From assembly GCF_032335695.1 (NCBI RefSeq), contig NZ_JACTOJ010000008.1, positions 1 to 64,000 of the forward strand: 64,000 nt of DNA, written 5' to 3'. This DNA is from JACTOJ01 sp032335695. GTDB lineage: Bacteria; Bacillota; Clostridia; Clostridiales; Clostridiaceae. Both the position numbers and the translations under genes were made by a program. Every line of letters starts with the position of its first letter. Position 1 is the stretch's first letter. Shown one piece after another: positions 60,587 to 64,000 of the stretch. The notes beneath the pieces were generated by a model that searched no databases, was not told where the DNA came from, and was given only the letters and a program-made list of their open reading frames with translations.

Positions 60587-63256
60587 TTACAATAATTCGC
60601 CGTAGCGTTTTCTAAACATAGTTTTTAAGAATGTTGCAAGTAACATATAGCATAAAATCATACCAATTAGCCATGGGAAATAGCTAAGGGGCATTGCTGA
60701 CATTCCTAGGCTTTTTCCAAAAGGAGTGTATGGAAGTATTGTGCCTACGCATATTCCAATTGTTGTAAATAATAACACTGGAAGTGATGCTCTGCTTTGG
60801 ATAAATGGAATTTTTGGTGTACGTATCATATGAATAACAAGAGTTTGAGACCATAAGCTTTCAACAAACCACCCTGCATTAAATAAAGAAACAAATAAAA
60901 CTTTATCAACACCAGCTGCTCCATAAGCGCCGCCACAAACAGCTGGACAAATTACGAAAAACATAAGAATATAGGTTGTTACATCAAAAACCGAACTTGT
61001 AGGTCCAATCCATAACATAAATTTACCAATTGAAGAAGCTTCCCATTTTCTAGGCTTCTTTAGATACTCTTCATCCATATTATCCCATGGAATTGAGGTA
61101 CAGGATATATCATAAATTAAATTAAGCACTAAAATTTGAATTGGTAGCATTGGCAAGAATGGCAAAAATGCACTTGCTGCAACAACTGAAAACATATTAC
61201 CAAAATTAGAACTTGCAGTCATTTTTATATATTTTATTATATTTCCAAAAGTTCTTCGTCCTTCAAGTACTCCATCCTCAAGTACCATAAGATCTTTTTC
61301 AAGAAGAATTATATCCGCAGATTCCTTTGCAATATCAACTGCTGTGTCAACTGAAATCCCAACATCAGCCTCACGCATTGCTGCTGCATCATTAATACCA
61401 TCACCCATGAATCCAACAATATGACCATTTTCACGAAGAATTCTAACAATTCTAGTTTTTTGCTGTGGGCTAAGCTTTGCAAAAACACTTGTATTTTCTA
61501 CTTCTATTGATAATAATTCATCATCCATTTCATCAATGTCAGAACCAAGCAAAAGATTGTCAACTTTCATTCCAACTTGTTCGCAAATACATCTTGTAAC
61601 CGCGTCATTATCACCTGTTAAAACTTTTACAGAAACACCATATTCATTAAGTGCCTTAATAGCTGACATTGTAGTTTCCTTTGGTGGGTCAAGAAACGCA
61701 AGATATCCCATAAGTACCATATCAGCTTCATCTTTCACAGAAAAAATACCTTCTACAGATGGATTAGTTTTCTGAGCTACTGCAATAACACGCATACCCT
61801 TACTATTTAATTCTTGAACAGTTGCTAGAATTTCCTTTTTGATACTATCTGTTAATAATTCCACTTTACCATTATATTCTGCATGTGAAGATATATTAAG
61901 CATCTCTTCAACTGCACCTTTAGTAATAAGCTGAGTTTTACCTAGTTTATCCTTTATAACAACGCTCATTCTTCTACGATTAAAATCAAATGGAATTTCG
62001 TCTACCTTATCATATTTAGTTTCTAATTCGTGATAAGCTTCTTCTTTAGCATGCTCTAGTATTGCCACATCCATAAGATTTTTAAGTCCTGTTTGATAGA
62101 AACTATTTAAAAATGCATGACGAAGAACTCTTGCGTCTTCTTTGCCATGAATATCAAGATGATACTCTAAAACAACTTTATCTTGTGTAAGAGTACCTGT
62201 TTTATCAGTACAAAGAATATCCATAGCTCCGAAGTTTTGTATTGAGTTAAGGCTTTTTACAACAGTCTTTTTCTTTGCCATTTGTACTGCACCTTTTGCA
62301 AGGTTAGTTGTTACAATCATAGGCAACATTTCTGGAGTTAATCCTACTGCAACAGACAATGCAAATAAAAAAGCTTCAAACCAATTACCTTTGGTAAACC
62401 CATTAGCGAAAAATACAACAGGTACCATGCACATCATGAATCTAATTAATACCCAAGATACAGAATTTATACCCTTTTCAAAACTGGTAACAACCTTTTT
62501 AACTATAATTGTTTTTGCCATAGAGCCAAAATAAGTATAATCTCCTGTTGCTAAAACAACACCGGTTGCTGAACCGCTTATGATATTACTCCCCATAAAA
62601 GCAAGATTTGAGAATTCCAATGGATTCTTAGAAAGTTGTTTCATTTCTATGCCATACTTCTCCACTGGCTCACTTTCTCCAGTTAATGCAGATTGACTAA
62701 CAAATAAATCCTTTGAAGAAATTATTCTAACATCTGCAGGTATCATATCGCCAGCAGCTAAATATACTATATCACCTGGTACAATCTCTGAAAGCGGAAT
62801 TTCCTTTTTACCCTCTCTCTCAACTGTAGCAGTTGTTTTAACCATAGATTTTAAGTTTTCAGCAGCATTATTAGAACGAGTTTCTTGTATAAAGCGTAAA
62901 AGTCCACTAATTGTTACCATCGTTGTAATAACTATTACTGTTCTAAAACTTCTATCACCTGGAGCAGGTAAAATAATATCTGTAACTACAGAAATCATTG
63001 CAAGAACGAAGAGCACAATAGTAAAAGGATTTACAAAAGCATTAAAAATTTTTCTAAGAACTGATTCAGGCTTTTCGTGAGAAATCACATTTTCACCATA
63101 TTTCTCAATTAACTCTTCTATTTTTTCATTACTATGCCCTTTTAAAGACGTATTCATTTCTTCTAATAAATTTTTTAATTTCATTTTACTTGCTTTAATA
63201 AGTTTCTCATTAATTAAAGCTTCATTAACAACATTTTGTTCTGTTTTCTTTTTCAT
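60587..63256 (-). CDS. mgtA: Magnesium-translocating P-type ATPase
   Basis: All P-type motifs are present: actuator TGES (192-195), phosphorylated Asp351 in DKTGTLT, KGA in the nucleotide domain (446-448), TGDN (547-550) and GDGIND (618-623). The N-terminal region before TM1, the NPF segment at the first TM pair, and the C-terminal WFVESLWSQTLVIHMIRT segment are those of MgtA/MgtB importers (class IIIB). Length 889 is right. It lies downstream of an M-box riboswitch and terminator on the same strand, so it is made when Mg2+ is low. RBS AGGAGG. Confidence 0.93.
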   Translation of the reverse strand: MKKKTEQNVVNEALINEKLIKASKMKLKNLLEEMNTSLKGHSNEKIEELIEKYGENVISHEKPESVLRKIFNAFVNPFTIVLFVLAMISVVTDIILPAPGDRSFRTVIVITTMVTISGLLRFIQETRSNNAAENLKSMVKTTATVEREGKKEIPLSEIVPGDIVYLAAGDMIPADVRIISSKDLFVSQSALTGESEPVEKYGIEMKQLSKNPLEFSNLAFMGSNIISGSATGVVLATGDYTYFGSMAKTIIVKKVVTSFEKGINSVSWVLIRFMMCMVPVVFFANGFTKGNWFEAFLFALSVAVGLTPEMLPMIVTTNLAKGAVQMAKKKTVVKSLNSIQNFGAMDILCTDKTGTLTQDKVVLEYHLDIHGKEDARVLRHAFLNSFYQTGLKNLMDVAILEHAKEEAYHELETKYDKVDEIPFDFNRRRMSVVIKDKLGKTQLITKGAVEEMLNISSHAEYNGKVELLTDSIKKEILATVQELNSKGMRVIAVAQKTNPSVEGIFSVKDEADMVLMGYLAFLDPPKETTMSAIKALNEYGVSVKVLTGDNDAVTRCICEQVGMKVDNLLLGSDIDEMDDELLSIEVENTSVFAKLSPQQKTRIVRILRENGHIVGFMGDGINDAAAMREADVGISVDTAVDIAKESADIILLEKDLMVLEDGVLEGRRTFGNIIKYIKMTASSNFGNMFSVVAASAFLPFLPMLPIQILVLNLIYDISCTSIPWDNMDEEYLKKPRKWEASSIGKFMLWIGPTSSVFDVTTYILMFFVICPAVCGGAYGAAGVDKVLFVSLFNAGWFVESLWSQTLVIHMIRTPKIPFIQSRASLPVLLFTTIGICVGTILPYTPFGKSLGMSAMPLSYFPWLIGMILCYMLLATFLKTMFRKRYGELL

Positions 63257-63385
63257 AATTCCAACCTCCTAAAATTTAAAAATGAAAATATTAGTTTAGG
63301 AAGAAATGGCATAAAACAAGACAAAGTATTTAAATTAAAATTTTTTTATAATTAAAAACTATTTTGCATATAAAAATTTATATTA

Positions 63386-63496
63386 TTAGTTTGTGTAATT
63401 GGTGATAAGAATAAACATGGGAATATTCTTAAAATCAATTGTTAATTTAATACTTTGCCCATCAGGTTCTATGCCCCTACTACTTCCCGAGTCCAT
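63386..63496 (-). CDS. 36-codon ORF between M-box terminator and mgtA
   Basis: ATG 63494-63496 follows GAGGTGG at 5-nt spacing and encodes MDSGSSRGIEPDGQSIKLTI, then a hydrophobic end NIPMFILITNYTN. The good ribosome site and position between riboswitch and transporter suggest a translated small protein or leader peptide. There is no obvious hairpin after it. Confidence 0.5.
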   Translation of the reverse strand: MDSGSSRGIEPDGQSIKLTIDFKNIPMFILITNYTN

Positions 63497-63558
63497 TATT
63501 ACCACCTCAACTTTCTAAATATAATAATTTATATAAAGCCAAACAGCTCTATTTAAAA

Positions 63559-63591
63559 CAAAAAAACCTTGCCAAACATAATTAGGCAAGG
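63559..63591 (-). terminator. M-box expression-platform terminator
   Basis: CCTTGCC TAATTATGTTT GGCAAGG TTTTTTTG on the minus strand, about 55 nt after the M-box core. It stops transcription before mgtA when Mg2+ is bound. Confidence 0.88.
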
Positions 63592-63647
63592 AAAAATAAT
63601 CCGCACAAAAATATATACGCAAATATACTACATACTTACAATATATA

Positions 63648-63790
63648 CCGTTCAAGCTTTAGCTTCACAGGACAATGAAATTGCATTAGATTATGCCTTG
63701 AGTCGACATAGCCTGCTAACCTTCTCATAGTGTCTCCACTACTCCGCGGCAGCAACCCGTATCCCTGTGGTAACCTCACCTACCGTTTTA
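63648..63790 (-). promoter_or_regulatory. M-box (ykoK) magnesium riboswitch
   Basis: The minus strand reads CGGTAGGTGAGGTTACC, GGGATACGGGTTGCTGCCGCGGAG, and at the 3' side TGTCCTGTGAAGCTAAAGCTTGAACG. These match the conserved M-box segments (GUAGGUGAGG, GAUAC-G-GCUGCUGCC, and the terminal GCUAAAGC). M-box RNAs fold around several Mg2+ ions and promote termination when Mg2+ is plentiful. The mgtA gene downstream agrees. It lies upstream of a classical terminator. Confidence 0.9.
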
Positions 63791-63837
63791 ATTCAATTGT
63801 CATTATTATTCTATGCAACAAAATACAAAATGTCAAC

Positions 63838-63885
63838 AATAAAATTAAAAATATTAATCTTAATAAAATTAAAAATATTAATCTT
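63838..63885. repeat. Two tandem copies of a 24-bp AT-rich unit
   Basis: AATAAAATTAAAAATATTAATCTT occurs twice head to tail between the NRAMP stop codon and the M-box. It is intergenic and may vary in copy number. Confidence 0.85.
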
Positions 63886-63906
63886 AAATAAAAATCTTGA
63901 AATATT

Positions 63907-64000
63907 TTATGCTCTTCCTGTAAATGTTAGATACAAAAGCACTGCGTTTAGTATAATTATTACTGCTGCTATTAAAATGCCTAAGAATCTTACTAGCCCC
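63907..64000 (-). CDS. C terminus of a probable NRAMP-type metal transporter, partial
   Basis: The last 30 codons in the window read LVRFLGILIAAVIIILNAVLLY and LTFTGRA before a TAA. A final TM helix with ILNAVLLYLTF is characteristic of NRAMP (MntH-like) proteins. Clostridial NRAMP-related Mg2+ importers are known to be M-box controlled, which fits the neighbourhood. Only the end is visible, so the family call is tentative. Confidence 0.55.
   Translation of the reverse strand, partial: GLVRFLGILIAAVIIILNAVLLYLTFTGRA

Noticed and set aside
63725..63740. GTGTCTCCAC, a near match to the recombination core GTGGAGAC
   Set aside because: It lies inside the M-box riboswitch and is explained by the riboswitch fold; flanks do not match either core.
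1..64000. CRISPR arrays, rRNA or tRNA genes
   Set aside because: No regularly spaced repeats, and no cloverleaf or rRNA segments were recognised on either strand by reading.

Overview
The window is AT-rich DNA with strong AGGAGG-type ribosome sites and protein families typical of a Gram-positive anaerobe: ferredoxin-linked aldo/keto reductase, iron-sulfur-type flavodoxin-fold reductases, and M-box magnesium control. It most resembles a Clostridium sensu stricto chromosome carrying a large integrated element. Species was not determined.

Region 1 (1-17.2 kb) is chromosomal accessory metabolism. An IS3-type end is followed by a soluble chemotaxis-type signalling protein coupled to a FIST protein, a TIM-barrel protein and a ferredoxin-fused aldo/keto reductase. 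Then comes a redox cluster: five flavodoxin-fold reductases, a nitroreductase, a tautomerase, an MFS pump, a Dabb protein, an atypical SDR and LysR regulators. Part of this cluster has been duplicated and is decaying: there are three LysR copies (one broken), two closely related flavodoxin genes, a stub of the MFS gene, a doubly broken second MFS gene and an aldo/keto reductase scrap.

Region 2 (about 17.6-59 kb) is a composite mobile element bounded by large serine recombinases. Two recombinase genes each end at a shared GTGGAGACG core. Around both cores a His-Val-Glu-Thr-x-Val-Leu-Leu peptide, characteristic of the RlmD (RumA) 23S rRNA methyltransferase C terminus, can be read, so two elements appear stacked in one rlmD-type site. 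The larger element (17.6-54.1 kb) carries a head and packaging module (terminase subunits, portal, MuF-type protein, scaffold, HK97-type capsid, connectors). It has no tail, lysis or holin genes, which is the gene content of a capsid-forming satellite rather than a complete phage. It also carries a 1166-residue two-barrel RNA polymerase of the YonO/QDE-1 type, an XPD/DinG-like helicase with four spaced cysteines, a ParB-methyltransferase fusion, and several defence-like cargo groups: PLD-helicase plus adenine methyltransferase plus YdbC/PC4 protein, a PemK/MazF-like protein, a membrane protein plus cytosolic partner, and ParA plus a 298-residue protein. The smaller element (54.1-59 kb) is a lysogeny-type module: recombinase, small SHOCT-like protein, a roughly 500-nt structured RNA, two sigma-4-like regulators, operators, an XRE repressor and an ImmA-type protease.

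Region 3 (59.4-64 kb) is chromosomal metal transport: a cation diffusion facilitator with a poly-A frameshift, then an M-box riboswitch, terminator, 36-codon ORF, mgtA-type magnesium P-type ATPase and a small membrane protein on the minus strand, with the C terminus of a probable NRAMP transporter at the edge.

All assignments are by reading motifs. No database search was possible.
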